From positions 372,001-436,000 of the forward strand of contig NZ_JNYY01000002.1 of NCBI RefSeq assembly GCF_000716785.1: 64,000 nt of DNA, in the 5' to 3' direction. The notes below the pieces were generated by a model. It saw nothing but the letters and a program-made list of their open reading frames with translations. It made no database searches and was not told where the DNA came from. Source of the DNA: Amycolatopsis vancoresmycina. GTDB taxonomy: Bacteria > Actinomycetota > Actinomycetes > Mycobacteriales > Pseudonocardiaceae. A program made the position numbers and the translations under genes. Positions within the stretch are counted from its first letter, which is position 1, and every line of letters begins with the position of its first letter. This document shows positions 49,791-59,417 of the stretch, in pieces.

Positions 49791-50444
49791 TCACGAAACG
49801 ACTCCGCTCCGCCACGCCCACGCCGCGGTCTCCACCCGGTTCCGCGCGCCGATCTTGCCCTGCACCGACGCCAGGTGCGTCTTCACCGTCGACAGCGACA
49901 GGAACAGCTCCGCGCCGATCTCGGTGTTGGTCAGCCCGCGCGCCACCGCCTTGACCACGTCGAGCTCGCGCGCGGTCAACGGCTCGGCCGGCGGCGGGAC
50001 CTGCGGTTTCGCGGAGCCGGCGCCGTTGAAGTGCTTGAGCAGCCGGACGGTGATCTGCGGCGAAACCAGCGCGTCGCCGCGGTCGGCCGCGCGGACCGCC
50101 TCGATCAGCAGGGCCGGGCCCGCGTCCTTCAGCAGGAAGCCGGACGCGCCGTTGCGCAACGCCGTGTGCACGTACTCGTCGAGGTCGAACGTCGTGACGA
50201 CGACCACCTTCAGCGGGTCGGTCACGTCCGGTCCGGCCAGCTGCCGGGTCACCTCGAGGCCGTCGAGGCCCGGCATGCGGATGTCGAGCAGGCAGACGTC
50301 CGGGCGCAGCTCCCGGGCCTTCGCGACCGCCGAGACGCCGTCCGCGACGTCGGCGACGACTTCGATGTCGTCGTGGGACTCCAGGATCATGCGGAAGCCC
50401 ATCCGCACCATCTCCTGGTCGTCGGCGATCAGTACCCGGATCAC
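49791..50444 (-). CDS. NarL/LuxR-family response regulator
   Basis: 217 residues from GTG 50444, overlapping the kinase stop (GTGA) with GGAAGGGG upstream. Receiver domain: VLIADDQEMV, phospho-acceptor Asp in VCLLDIRMPGLDG, Thr in VVVTTFD, Lys in GFLLKDAG. The C-terminal LuxR HTH is LTARELDVVKAVARGLTNTE plus LSLSTVKTHLASVQGKIGAR. It is the output partner of the upstream histidine kinase. The nearby ABC transporter/FtsX genes, divergent across a short gap, are plausible targets. Confidence 0.93.
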   Translation of the reverse strand: MIRVLIADDQEMVRMGFRMILESHDDIEVVADVADGVSAVAKARELRPDVCLLDIRMPGLDGLEVTRQLAGPDVTDPLKVVVVTTFDLDEYVHTALRNGASGFLLKDAGPALLIEAVRAADRGDALVSPQITVRLLKHFNGAGSAKPQVPPPAEPLTARELDVVKAVARGLTNTEIGAELFLSLSTVKTHLASVQGKIGARNRVETAAWAWRSGVVS

Positions 50445-52240
50445 TCGTCCCCTTCCGTGTCTTCTCCGGCGGCCAGCGGCAGCCACGCTTCGACCCGCCA
50501 GCCGCCGTCCGGGCCGCGCCCGGCCGACAGCCGGCCCTTCAGCAGCGCGACCCGTTCGCGCATGCCGACCAGACCGTAGCCGCCCGACCCGCCGGCCGGC
50601 CGGTGTGCCGTGGCGCGCCCGTCGTCGGTCACCCGCAGGTGCAGCTCATCGCCGGCCACCTCGGCGACGACGAACGCCTCGGTCGCGTCGGCGGCGTGCT
50701 TGCCGACGTTGGTCAGGGACTCCTGCACCAGCCGCAGGGCCGAGCGGCCGACCTCGTGCGGCAGGTCCGGCGGCAGGTCGAGGTGCATCGACGTCGGGAC
50801 GCCGTGGTTGGCGCTTTCGACCAGCTTCCGCAGGTCGGCGCCGAGATCGGTGGTCGCCTGCTCGCTGAACTCGCTCGACCCGGCCGGCGCGTCGCCGCGC
50901 ATCGAGCGGACCAGCCGCCGCATCGCCGCGAGCGCCTCGACGCCGGCGTTCTCGATCCGGCCCATCGCCTCCACCGCGATCTGCGGGTTCTTCTCGGCCA
51001 TCAGCCGCGCCGCCTGCGCCTGCACGACGATCCCGGTGACGTGGTGGGCGACGACGTCGTGGAGCTCGCGGGCCAGCGCCATCCGCTCGGCGGTCTGCGC
51101 GTCGGACACCGCGGTCTGCACGGCCTGCGTGCGCTGGGCGTCCCGCGAGCGCAGCACCAGGCCGACGGCGATCGAGATGCCCAGCATCAGCGCCGCGGCG
51201 AAGGCCAGCACCGTCAGGACTTCGGGATCGGCTTGCAGGCCCCGCGACCGGTACGAGTTGAGGATCGCGGCGAGCGCGACGACGCCCGACAGCACGGCGA
51301 TCCGCCGCCACGACCGGGTCAGCCCGCGGGCCCGTACCAGGTTCACGACCACGCCCATGCCGGCGATGACCTGCGCGGCAGGCACCCCGCCCGGCATTTC
51401 GTAGTCGTAGGTGCGGAGGTCGAGGAACGGCGTGACGACCGCGGACAGCAGCATGATCCCGGCGAGGCCGAGCAGCGCGTCCGCCGGCCGCCGCGGGGAC
51501 AGGACCGCGATCACGGCCGAGACGATCGAGCAGAACAGGATCGGGAATCCGCGCGCGTTGCTCGAGTACGTGAACCCGAACTCGAACAGCAGCGCGAAGG
51601 CGAGCAGGCCCATCAGCGGCCACTGCCCCAGCGCGAGCTCGGTCACCCAGCGGACCCGGCGGCTCCGCGGATCGGCGCGCGGGCTGCGGTCGCGGGCCGC
51701 GACGGCCGGCACGAGCGGGCCGACGAGCAGCAGCAGGCCGAACAGCAGCGCCTGGGTGGCGGTGCCACCGTCGATGTCGCCGACGCCCGAGTACCGGCCG
51801 AAGACGGCGACCAGGCCGGCGACGACCAGGAAGCCGGTCACGCAGAACGCCACGCCCGCCCGCGCCCGGCGGGCCACGTAGTAGACCATCAGCACCCCGG
51901 CCACGACCTCGGTGATGGTCACCTTCGGCAGCACGCTGGAGTACGGCGGGATGTGGAGCGCGTGGATGAAGAGGGTGGAGAAGATCAGCACCCCGCCGCC
52001 GGCCACCCCGGCGACGGCGGCCCGCTTCTGGGCCCACACCCCGCAGGCGGCCATCGCGAAGATCCCCGGCAGCAGGCCGAAGTCGACGAAGCGCGGGCCG
52101 TGGTCGTCGAGTGCCGCCTGCGTCGTGAAGACGACGTCGAACAGCAGGGCGGCGTACAGGACGGCGGAGGGCACGCCGATGCGCCGCACCAGGGCGGCGG
52201 CGCGGGTGGAGAGCGTGTTCGAGGGGGGCGCGGCGGGCAC
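50441..52240 (-). CDS. Membrane sensor histidine kinase (HisKA_3 type)
   Basis: 599 residues. Many membrane spans occupy residues about 15-360, including two halves that look duplicated. The dimerisation box has His in MALARELHDVVAHHVTGIVV, and the HATPase domain has LRLVQESLTNVGKHA and GYGLVGMRERV. It phosphorylates the coupled NarL-type regulator. No small sensory domain is seen, so the signal is probably sensed within the membrane. GTG 52240 lies next to AACGT-G-ACGTT (52241-52251), so the transcript may be leaderless. Confidence 0.9.
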   Translation of the reverse strand: MPAAPPSNTLSTRAAALVRRIGVPSAVLYAALLFDVVFTTQAALDDHGPRFVDFGLLPGIFAMAACGVWAQKRAAVAGVAGGGVLIFSTLFIHALHIPPYSSVLPKVTITEVVAGVLMVYYVARRARAGVAFCVTGFLVVAGLVAVFGRYSGVGDIDGGTATQALLFGLLLLVGPLVPAVAARDRSPRADPRSRRVRWVTELALGQWPLMGLLAFALLFEFGFTYSSNARGFPILFCSIVSAVIAVLSPRRPADALLGLAGIMLLSAVVTPFLDLRTYDYEMPGGVPAAQVIAGMGVVVNLVRARGLTRSWRRIAVLSGVVALAAILNSYRSRGLQADPEVLTVLAFAAALMLGISIAVGLVLRSRDAQRTQAVQTAVSDAQTAERMALARELHDVVAHHVTGIVVQAQAARLMAEKNPQIAVEAMGRIENAGVEALAAMRRLVRSMRGDAPAGSSEFSEQATTDLGADLRKLVESANHGVPTSMHLDLPPDLPHEVGRSALRLVQESLTNVGKHAADATEAFVVAEVAGDELHLRVTDDGRATAHRPAGGSGGYGLVGMRERVALLKGRLSAGRGPDGGWRVEAWLPLAAGEDTEGDE

Positions 52241-52251
52241 AACGTGACGTT
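52241..52251. promoter_or_regulatory. Short palindrome abutting the kinase start
   Basis: AACGT-G-ACGTT lies directly before GTG 52240, in the 173-bp gap shared with the divergent ABC gene. It may be an operator; weak evidence. Confidence 0.3.
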
Positions 52252-52413
52252 ACGTGATTCCCCGGTGCCCGCACCTTGGCCGAGTGGCCCGCGCTCCCTC
52301 GGCCGATCGGCCGATGCGGGCCGGTGCGTGACTGGCCGTCTGCCCGAAGTGGACACCCCGTGGTTTCCGCGAGGCTCATCGGCGTCAAGATCCGAACCGA
52401 CAGGGAGAACCTC

Positions 52414-53115
52414 GTGGACCCGAACACTCCACATGCGACGAACGGCCCGGTGCTCTCCGGCCGCGGGCTGGTGAAGCGCTACGGCACCCAGTTCGCCCTG
52501 GCCGGCATCGACATCGACATCCAGCCGCGGGACGCCGTCGCCATCGTCGGGCCGTCCGGCTCCGGCAAGACGTCGCTGCTGCACGTGCTGGCCGGCATCC
52601 TCAAGGCCGACGACGGGCAGATCTTCCTGGCCGGGCAGCGGATCGACCACCTCGGCGAGAAGAAGCGCAGCGAGCTGCGCCGCACCGAGTTCGGGTTCGT
52701 CTTCCAGTCGGGGATGCTGGTCGCGGAGCTGTCGGCCGAAGAGAACGTCGCGCTGCCGTCGCTGCTGGCCGGGCTCGGCCGCAAGGAGGCCATCGACGCC
52801 GGCCGCCAGTGGCTCGCGCGCCTCGGCCTGGCCGGCAAGGAGAAGCGCCGCCCCGGTGAGCTATCCGGCGGCGAGGCCCAGCGCGTCGCGATCGCGCGGG
52901 CGCTGACCCACCGGCCGAAGGTGATCTTCGCCGACGAGCCGACCGGCGCGCTCGACACGCGCACCGGCCGCGAGACGATGGACGCCCTCCTCGGCGCCGC
53001 GCACGAGACCGGCGCCGCGGTGATCGTGGTGACCCACGACCGCGAGCTGGCCGAGTCGATGCCCAAGACCGTCGCCATCCGCGACGGCCTGATCGCGACG
53101 AGGCTGGCGGCGTGA
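52414..53115 (+). CDS. ABC transporter ATP-binding protein (MacB/LolD type)
   Basis: 233 residues from GTG 52414 (GGGAG upstream). Walker A VGPSGSGKTSLL, Q-loop VFQSGMLV, signature LSGGEAQRVAIARAL, Walker B KVIFADEPTGALD and H-loop VVTHD. It pairs with the FtsX-type permease that starts within its stop codon (GTGA). Divergent to the two-component system, as in peptide- or antibiotic-sensing modules (inference). Confidence 0.94.
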   Translation: MDPNTPHATNGPVLSGRGLVKRYGTQFALAGIDIDIQPRDAVAIVGPSGSGKTSLLHVLAGILKADDGQIFLAGQRIDHLGEKKRSELRRTEFGFVFQSGMLVAELSAEENVALPSLLAGLGRKEAIDAGRQWLARLGLAGKEKRRPGELSGGEAQRVAIARALTHRPKVIFADEPTGALDTRTGRETMDALLGAAHETGAAVIVVTHDRELAESMPKTVAIRDGLIATRLAA

Positions 53116-55361
53116 ACTCGCTCCAGCTCGCCCTGCGGGTGCTGAAGGTGGACCGGCGGACCCGGACGTCGGCGATCCTCACCGCGGTCGGGGTGGCCGT
53201 CGCGACCGGGCTGGTGCTGCTGCTGGCGACGCTGCCGTTCGCCACGCAGAACCGCGAGCAGCGTGCCCTCTGGCAGGGCGAGAACTTCTACAGCCACGGC
53301 TCCGACGGCCCGGTCAACCTGCTCTTCTCTTCGTCGAAGGACTACTTCGACGGCAAGCAGATCGTCCGCGTCGACATCGCGGTGGCGCCCGGGGCGACGC
53401 CGGGGTCGATCCAGCTGCCGCCGGGCGTGCCGCAGCTGCCCGGCCCCGGGGAGACCGTCGTGTCGCCCGCGCTGGGCCGGCTCCTGCAGGCCAGTCCGGC
53501 CGAGCGGCTCGGCGACCGGTTCGGCAAGCCCGTCGGCGCGCTCGGCGAGGCGGGCCTCCGGTTCCCGGAGCAGCTCGTCGCGCTGACCGGGCACACGCCG
53601 GACGCGATGCCGCAGCGCGCCGACAAGGTGGCCGGCTTCCCGAGCGGGAAGGCGAGCGCGGACGCGCTGCTCACGCTGCTGTCCTGGGTCGGGATCATCG
53701 TGCTGCTGGTGCCGAGCCTGGTGCTGGTCGCGTCGTCGGCCCGGCTGACCGCCGCCCGGCGGGAGCGGCGGCTGGCCGCGATCCGGCTGGCCGGGGCGAC
53801 GCCGGGGCAGGTCACGAACATGGTGGCCGCCGAGACGACGTTGTCGGCCGGGATCGGCGCCCTGCTCGGCCTGCTGATCAGCCCGGCGCTGCACGGCCTC
53901 GCGTCGTTCGTGCCGTGGGCCGGCGGCACCTGGCTCCCGGCCGACTTCGCGCTGCCGACCGGCTTGACGGTGTTCATCGTGGTGGCCATCCCGGTGCTCG
54001 TGGTGCTGGCCGGCGTCCTCGGCCTGCGCCGCGTGCTGAAGAACCCGCTGTTCGCGACCGGCGGCCACACGAAGAAGCCGCTGCACTGGTGGCGGCTGCT
54101 GGCGCTGCCCGCCGCCGGGGCGTTCTTCCTCATCGCGGTGACGACGGCGAAGGACTTCGGCGGCATCGGCCTGGTCATGGCGGGGCTGTTCTTCCTGGTC
54201 GGCTCGGCCGCGATCGTCGGGCCGTGGGTGACGTCGGCGGTCGGCGGCACGTTCGTCCGGATCTGGCGGCGCCCGTCCGCGCTGCTCGCCGGCCGCCGCC
54301 TGCGTGACGACCCGAAGGGCGCCTACCGCTCCTCCGCCGGGATCGTGCTCGCGGTGTTCGCCGGGTCGATGGCGCTGACGCTGCTGCCGACGTTCGAGTC
54401 GATGGCCGGTGGCGGGCGGTCGTTCGCCGATTCCGTGCTCTACGTCGACACCGACCACGAGCACGCGGGCAAGATCGTCGACCAGGCCAACGCCTCCCTG
54501 CAGAAGTACGGCCAGCCGGAGAAGGCGGTCGCGGTCGGCGAGGTCTACCTGGTCAAGGGCACCGGCGACAACCGCTACGGCCACCGCGCGCTGGTGATGA
54601 CCTGCGCCGACGCCGTCAAGCTGACCCGCTTCGGCCTGACGCCGGAGAACTGCACGGGCGGCCCGGCCGTCTTCGGCGACGCGGCGATCGACCTCGCGCA
54701 GTACCAGCTCGCCCCGGCCTGGGAGGGCCCGGCGATGGCCGCGAAGTCGGGAACGCGGGTGGAAACCGTCAAGTACCCCGACGCCGACCTGTCCGGCTCG
54801 TTCGTGATCGACCCGGCCGCGCTGCCGGACGGCCTGACGCCGAAGGACTACACGATCGTCGCGCCGACCACCGGCGCGAACCGCGAGATCGTCCGGACGG
54901 CGCTGGCCGGCCCGGCGGCCGGCGCCGAGATCGGCAGCCGCGACCAGTACCTGTTCAACCAGCAGACCGAGCTCGGCGACCTGCGCCGCGTCACGGTGAT
55001 CGGGCTGCTCGCGGCGGGGATCCTGGCCGGCTGCAGTGCCGCCGTCGCGACCGCGGGCTCGGTGATGGACCGCCGCCGCACCTTCGGGGCGCTGATGGCC
55101 GCGGGCACCCCGGTGCGGGTGCTGGCGAGGGCGTTGCGGATGGAGGCCGCGCTGCCCGCACTGGTCGCCACCATCGGCGCGGGAATCGTCGGGGTACTCG
55201 TCGGCGTTGGGTTGTTCAGCATGGTCGACGAGCGGGGCATCGTGCTCAGCCCGTGGATCCTGGCGCCGGTCGTGCTCGGGGTCGGGGTGGCCCTGCTCGG
55301 CGCGTCGGTCTGCACGCCCGCGTTGAAGCGGGTCCAGGCCGAACCGCTGGCCGACGAATAG
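53112..55361 (+). CDS. FtsX-family ABC permease
   Basis: 749 residues: an N-terminal membrane helix, a periplasm-side domain, then helices around LTLLSWVGIIVLLVPSLVLV, TAARRERRLAAIRLAGATPG (the FtsX cytoplasmic motif), and a second set including DRRRTFGALMAAGTPVRVLA near the C-terminus. This ten-helix type acts as a mechanotransmission or export permease driven by the coupled ATPase. Possibly resistance to envelope-active peptides, controlled by the neighbouring two-component system; not provable from sequence. Confidence 0.9.
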   Translation: MNSLQLALRVLKVDRRTRTSAILTAVGVAVATGLVLLLATLPFATQNREQRALWQGENFYSHGSDGPVNLLFSSSKDYFDGKQIVRVDIAVAPGATPGSIQLPPGVPQLPGPGETVVSPALGRLLQASPAERLGDRFGKPVGALGEAGLRFPEQLVALTGHTPDAMPQRADKVAGFPSGKASADALLTLLSWVGIIVLLVPSLVLVASSARLTAARRERRLAAIRLAGATPGQVTNMVAAETTLSAGIGALLGLLISPALHGLASFVPWAGGTWLPADFALPTGLTVFIVVAIPVLVVLAGVLGLRRVLKNPLFATGGHTKKPLHWWRLLALPAAGAFFLIAVTTAKDFGGIGLVMAGLFFLVGSAAIVGPWVTSAVGGTFVRIWRRPSALLAGRRLRDDPKGAYRSSAGIVLAVFAGSMALTLLPTFESMAGGGRSFADSVLYVDTDHEHAGKIVDQANASLQKYGQPEKAVAVGEVYLVKGTGDNRYGHRALVMTCADAVKLTRFGLTPENCTGGPAVFGDAAIDLAQYQLAPAWEGPAMAAKSGTRVETVKYPDADLSGSFVIDPAALPDGLTPKDYTIVAPTTGANREIVRTALAGPAAGAEIGSRDQYLFNQQTELGDLRRVTVIGLLAAGILAGCSAAVATAGSVMDRRRTFGALMAAGTPVRVLARALRMEAALPALVATIGAGIVGVLVGVGLFSMVDERGIVLSPWILAPVVLGVGVALLGASVCTPALKRVQAEPLADE

Positions 55362-55410
55362 GCGTCCGCCCCTCTGTCGGGGGAGGGGCGGATACGGGGG
55401 TACAGAGGGA

Positions 55411-55458
55411 GGTCGTGAGTGTTTAGGCGGGTTCTAACTCGTCTAAACACTCACGACC
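55411..55458. terminator. Large palindrome between convergent FtsX and trmB genes
   Basis: GGTCGTGAGTGTTTAG (55411-55426) and its exact complement (55443-55458), with a partly pairing centre. Unlike the GC-only hairpins elsewhere it is mixed-composition, and it contains the trmB stop codon. It may be both a bidirectional terminator and a member of a dispersed repeat family. Confidence 0.75.
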
Positions 55459-56149
55459 GCTTTTCGAAGATCAGGTCGTGCGAGACGCGGCCTTCGACGT
55501 CCGCGCGCTGCTCGAACTTCGTCACCGGCCGCCACTCCGGCCGTGGTGCCCAGCCGTCGTACCGGTTCTTCAGCGAAGGCTCCGCGGAGCACACTTCGAG
55601 CATCTGCTCGGCGTAGTTCTCCCAGTCGGTCGCCATGTGGAAGGTGCCGCCCGGGGCGAGCCGCGACGCCACGAGCGCGGCGAACGACGGCGAAACGATC
55701 CGCCGCTTGTGGTGCTTCTTCTTCGGCCACGGGTCGGGGAAGAACAGCCGCACGCCGTGCAGCGTGTCCCGCTCGACGTGCTCGGTCAGCAGGACAACGG
55801 CGTCACCGTGCAGCAGCCGCAGGTTTTCGACGCCGAGGTTCTCGGCGCGCAGCATCAGCTGGCCGAGGCCCGGGTCGTAGACCTCGGCCGCGACGTAGTT
55901 CAGCTCGGGCGCCGCGGCGGCCAGCTGCGACGTCGTCTCGCCCATGCCGGAGCCGATCTCCAGCATCACCGGCGCCTCGCGGCCGAACCACGCGGTGAAG
56001 TCGAGCGGCCCCGGGGGCAGCTCGCTCACCGTGCGGCCCAGCCGCGGCCAGTGGTCTTCCCACGCCCGCTGCTGCCCGACGGTCATCCGGCCACCGCGCT
56101 TGACGTAACTGACCACGCTGCGCAGCCGACGTCCGTCCTCGTTTTCCAC
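55451..56149 (-). CDS. trmB: tRNA (guanine-N7-)-methyltransferase
   Basis: 232 residues. Motifs: SAM-binding LEIGSGMGETTSQLAAAAPE, NYVAAEVYDPGL, NLRLLHGDAVVLL, and the TrmB signature RLFFPDPWPKKKHHKRRIVS. It methylates G46 of tRNA. The stretch SYVKRGGRMTVGQQRAWEDH is conserved upstream of the core and supports a start before it; GTG 56149 has no ribosome site and may be leaderless. Confidence 0.95.
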   Translation of the reverse strand: MENEDGRRLRSVVSYVKRGGRMTVGQQRAWEDHWPRLGRTVSELPPGPLDFTAWFGREAPVMLEIGSGMGETTSQLAAAAPELNYVAAEVYDPGLGQLMLRAENLGVENLRLLHGDAVVLLTEHVERDTLHGVRLFFPDPWPKKKHHKRRIVSPSFAALVASRLAPGGTFHMATDWENYAEQMLEVCSAEPSLKNRYDGWAPRPEWRPVTKFEQRADVEGRVSHDLIFEKRS

Positions 56150-56158
56150 TCAGCGAGG

Positions 56159-56734
56159 TTAACGAACGGCTTCGATGACCCCGAGACGTGACCGCAGTCC
56201 GGCGAGCCCGGCGATCGGGATCGGGTCCGGCGTCGGCCCGGTGTGCGCCGGGAGGACGTCGATCCAGCCCTCGTGCCGGTCGGTGTTCATCACCGTGGTG
56301 GGAATCGCGTGCCCCGATTTGCCGCGTTCGGAGGGCATGAACTCCCAGTACCCGGATTCACCGTCCGCGGCCCAGGGGACGAATTCCCACCCCGGGCGCC
56401 TGCCGAGCAGTTGCGCGATCCGGTCCTCGACGCGGAAACCCTGTTCCCGCGAATCGAGCTTGCCGTCGGCGACCGCGCGCAGCCACCACGGCGCGGGGAT
56501 CGGGCCCGCCATCCCGGCCGAAGCGCGGAACAGGGCCAGGACGCTGTCTTCGGGCGCGCGGTGCACCCACGCCCGGCGGAGTTCGGCCGGCGTCGCCGCC
56601 GTCATGGCGGCCTGCGGGAGTTCGATCGCCCGCGACCATTCGAGGTCCAGCATGGGTTCGAGCCGGGGGGCGTCGTCTTCGACGCGGGCTCGGGGAATCG
56701 TGCCGCCCAATTCTTGCCCGGTGTCCACCGTCAA
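56159..56734 (-). CDS. Hypothetical protein
   Basis: 191 residues from TTG 56734, chosen because GGAGG lies 6 nt upstream. Soluble, Trp- and Pro-rich, with LDLEWSRAIELPQAAMTAAT, IPAPWWLRAVADGKLDSREQ, RRPGWEFVPWAADGESGYWE and VMNTDRHEGWIDVLPAHTGP. No signal peptide or membrane segment and no family I recognise. It ends 9 bp before the trmB start on the same strand, so the two are probably co-transcribed. Confidence 0.7.
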   Translation of the reverse strand: MTVDTGQELGGTIPRARVEDDAPRLEPMLDLEWSRAIELPQAAMTAATPAELRRAWVHRAPEDSVLALFRASAGMAGPIPAPWWLRAVADGKLDSREQGFRVEDRIAQLLGRRPGWEFVPWAADGESGYWEFMPSERGKSGHAIPTTVMNTDRHEGWIDVLPAHTGPTPDPIPIAGLAGLRSRLGVIEAVR

Positions 56735-56875
56735 GATTCACCTCCAGGGGAGCTAGACGGTTCCGGTGCTCACTTCGAATATTGCCTGGTCATAGCAGTA
56801 TGTCCGGCGGCTGTGAGAGAAGCCACAGCCATTTCATCTCGTCTTAACACGGATTTTTGCGGTATGAGACCGCGA

Positions 56876-57637
56876 TCACGCGTCGCGGCGGGCCGTGACG
56901 AGCACCCCGGCCGCCAGCAGCGCCACGCTGATCGCCGCGAAGTAGCCGAGGTAGCCCCACGGGCCGAGCGCGGGCGAGGGCAGCTGCAGCGCGCCGCCGG
57001 CGAAGCCGCCCGCGCCGACGAACTGGTCGGCCGCGTGGAACGGCATCCACTGGTAGACGTGCTTGCCGATGCCCGGGATGAAGAGGATGACGCCTTCCAG
57101 CACCTGCGTCCAGACGAGGACGATGGTCAACGCGAAGGCGACGCTGCGCAGCAGGAGCGCGACGCCGACGCCGGCCACCGCGGTGAACAGGAAGACCAGG
57201 CTCTGGCCGAGCACCGAGCGCCAGTCCGCGCCGGTGTGCAGCGCCAGGTTGGCCTCCGGCTGCACCAGCGAGGCCAGCGCCCACGAGCCGAAGCCGACGA
57301 CGAGCCCGAGCACGGCGCCGACCGCGCTGACGACCACGGCCTTGGCCAGCAGCGCCGGGACGCGGCTGGGCACGGCCTGGAACGTCAGGCGCATGGTGCC
57401 CCAGTTGAACTCCGACGCCGTCGCGAGCACGGCGAGGACGAGCAGCACGGTCCGGCCGTTGCCGCTCGCGAGCTGGGTGTTGCCGACCGTCGGCGGGATT
57501 TCCGGCCCGGCCAGCGCGAAGAACAGCGCGGTGAAGCCGAGCGGCGCGACGAGCGCGATGGCCAGGCACCACCACGGCGCGCGCGTGCTGAAGAGCTTGA
57601 TGCGCTCGGCGCGCAGGAGGTTCGTCGACGTGGTCAC
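56876..57637 (-). CDS. ABC-2 type permease, system 1
   Basis: 253 residues with six hydrophobic spans, opening TTSTNLLRAERIKLFSTRAP, a hallmark of small actinobacterial ABC-2 permeases. Other motifs are TASEFNWGTMRLTFQAVPSR and a C-terminal ARRDA. The GTG 57637 start overlaps the stop of the ATPase gene by 4 bp. Substrate unknown; bacteriocin or drug self-protection is typical of the group. Confidence 0.87.
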   Translation of the reverse strand: MTTSTNLLRAERIKLFSTRAPWWCLAIALVAPLGFTALFFALAGPEIPPTVGNTQLASGNGRTVLLVLAVLATASEFNWGTMRLTFQAVPSRVPALLAKAVVVSAVGAVLGLVVGFGSWALASLVQPEANLALHTGADWRSVLGQSLVFLFTAVAGVGVALLLRSVAFALTIVLVWTQVLEGVILFIPGIGKHVYQWMPFHAADQFVGAGGFAGGALQLPSPALGPWGYLGYFAAISVALLAAGVLVTARRDA

Positions 57638-58542
57638 TGGACGGCCTCCGGGGTGGCGAACTCGACGGCCTCGTGCGTGAGGTCGAGGTAGGCCTGCTCG
57701 AGCGAGCCGGTGATCGGGCTCAGCTCGTGCAGGGTCGCGCCGGCGTCGAAGGCGAGCTGCCCGATCCGGTCACTGTCCATTCCGGACACGACGAACGCGC
57801 CGCCGGTCTCGGTGAACTCGGCCTGGCCGGTCAGGGCCGCCCGCAGCTCGTCGGCGTGCGGGGTGCGCACCCGCACGCCGTGTTCACTCGTCCGGGCGAC
57901 GAAGTCGTCCATCGTGCCCTGGTAGATCAGCCGGCCGCGGCCGATCACGACGAGGTCCTGCGCGGTCTGCGCCATCTCGGGCAGCAGGTGGCTGGACACG
58001 AAGACGGTCCGCCCTTCGGCGGCCAGCGCGTGCAGCAGCTGCCGGATCCACGCCATGCCCTCCGGGTCGAGGCCGTTGACCGGCTCGTCGAACAGCAGCA
58101 CGCGCGGGTCGCCGAGCATCGCGGCGGCGATCCCGAGCCGCTGCTGCATGCCGAGCGAGTACTGCAGGACGCGCGTCTTGCCGACGCTCGTCAGCCCGAC
58201 CAGGGCCAGCACCTCGTCGACGCGCTTGTCCGGGATGCCGTTGGTCGCGGCCAGCCACCGCAGGTGGTCACGCCCGTTGCGGCCGGGGTGGCGCCAGGTG
58301 GCGTCGAGCATCGCGCCGACCGTCCTGAGTGGATCTTCCAGCTCGCGGTACGGGACGCCGTCGACGAGCACCGTGCCCGCGTCCGGGCGGTCGAGGCCGA
58401 GGATCAGCCGCATGGTCGTGGACTTGCCGGCCCCGTTCGGGCCGAGGAAGCCGGTTACGCGCCCGGACTGCGCGGTGAACGTCAGCTCGTTGACCGCCGT
58501 GGTGGCGCCGTACCGCTTGGTCAGCGCGGTCGCTTCGATCAT
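57634..58542 (-). CDS. ABC transporter ATP-binding protein, system 1
   Basis: 302 residues. Walker A GPNGAGKSTTMRLIL, signature YSLGMQQRLGIAAAML, Walker B VLLFDEPVNGLDPEGM and H-loop VFVSSHLL, followed by the C-terminal accessory region that varies among these drug or antibiotic exporters. It drives the overlapping permease. Closely similar to system 2 at 59418-60356, showing tandem duplication. Confidence 0.93.
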   Translation of the reverse strand: MIEATALTKRYGATTAVNELTFTAQSGRVTGFLGPNGAGKSTTMRLILGLDRPDAGTVLVDGVPYRELEDPLRTVGAMLDATWRHPGRNGRDHLRWLAATNGIPDKRVDEVLALVGLTSVGKTRVLQYSLGMQQRLGIAAAMLGDPRVLLFDEPVNGLDPEGMAWIRQLLHALAAEGRTVFVSSHLLPEMAQTAQDLVVIGRGRLIYQGTMDDFVARTSEHGVRVRTPHADELRAALTGQAEFTETGGAFVVSGMDSDRIGQLAFDAGATLHELSPITGSLEQAYLDLTHEAVEFATPEAVQ

Positions 58543-58650
58543 GGGGCTCCCTCGTCCGTCACCGGAAGCCTACTGCGAAACGGGAATCCGGGTCGCCCCC
58601 CGACAGCGCGACCCGGACTCCCGGTTTCCCCTTATCCCCTTGTTCCCCCT

Positions 58651-59400
58651 TTATGCGTCCCGCTTCTTCGCGACCCCGAGCGCGACGAGCAGGAACACGA
58701 TCGCGATGCCGGCGAAGTACGCCAGCGCCCAGCCGGGGCTCAGCGGCGAGTCGGACGGCGCCGGGCCGTCCACGACCACGGAGCCGCGCAGGAACTTGTT
58801 CGCCACGTTGAACGGCAGCCACTCGTGGATGTGGTGCCCGACCTTCGGGATCAGCTGGACCAGCTCCTCGACGGCCAAGTAGTAGATGAGCAGCAGGGCG
58901 ATGGCGCCCGCGCTGTGCCGGATCAGGATGCCCAGCGCGACCGCGAGCACGGCGCTGATGGCGAACACCGGGCCGAGCCCGGCGACGTTCAGCCAGTCCT
59001 GCGTCGTGTGCAGGCCGAGGTGGTCGTCCGGCCGCATGAGCATGGCGAGGCCCAGCGCACCGAACGCGCCGATCTCGCCGATCACCAGCGCCACCAGCGC
59101 GACGACGACGGCCTTGGCGACCAGCGCCGGCGAGCGGTGCGGCACCGCCTGGAACGTCGTGCGGATGGTGTTGAAGCGGTATTCGGTGGTCACCGCGAGC
59201 GCGGCGAGCACCATGACGACGGCGATGCCGAACTGGGAGCCGCCGAACTGGGTGGCCGACAGCGCGATGGGTTCGTCGGTGGGCGTCGCGCCGGCCAGGA
59301 TGGCCGCGAAGCCGACGGACAGGGCGACGGTGATGAGCGCGCACCACCACGGCGAGCGGGTGCTGAACAGTTTGATGCGTTCGACCGCGAGCAGGTTCAT
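58651..59400 (-). CDS. ABC-2 type permease, system 2
   Basis: 249 residues from ATG 59400, six spans. It opens MNLLAVERIKLFSTRSPWWC, with TEYRFNTIRTTFQAVPHRSP and ending KKRDA, parallel to system 1 along its length. It lies 17 bp after its ATPase gene. Substrate unknown. Confidence 0.87.
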   Translation of the reverse strand: MNLLAVERIKLFSTRSPWWCALITVALSVGFAAILAGATPTDEPIALSATQFGGSQFGIAVVMVLAALAVTTEYRFNTIRTTFQAVPHRSPALVAKAVVVALVALVIGEIGAFGALGLAMLMRPDDHLGLHTTQDWLNVAGLGPVFAISAVLAVALGILIRHSAGAIALLLIYYLAVEELVQLIPKVGHHIHEWLPFNVANKFLRGSVVVDGPAPSDSPLSPGWALAYFAGIAIVFLLVALGVAKKRDA

Positions 59401-59417
59401 GATCTTGGTTTCCCCGG

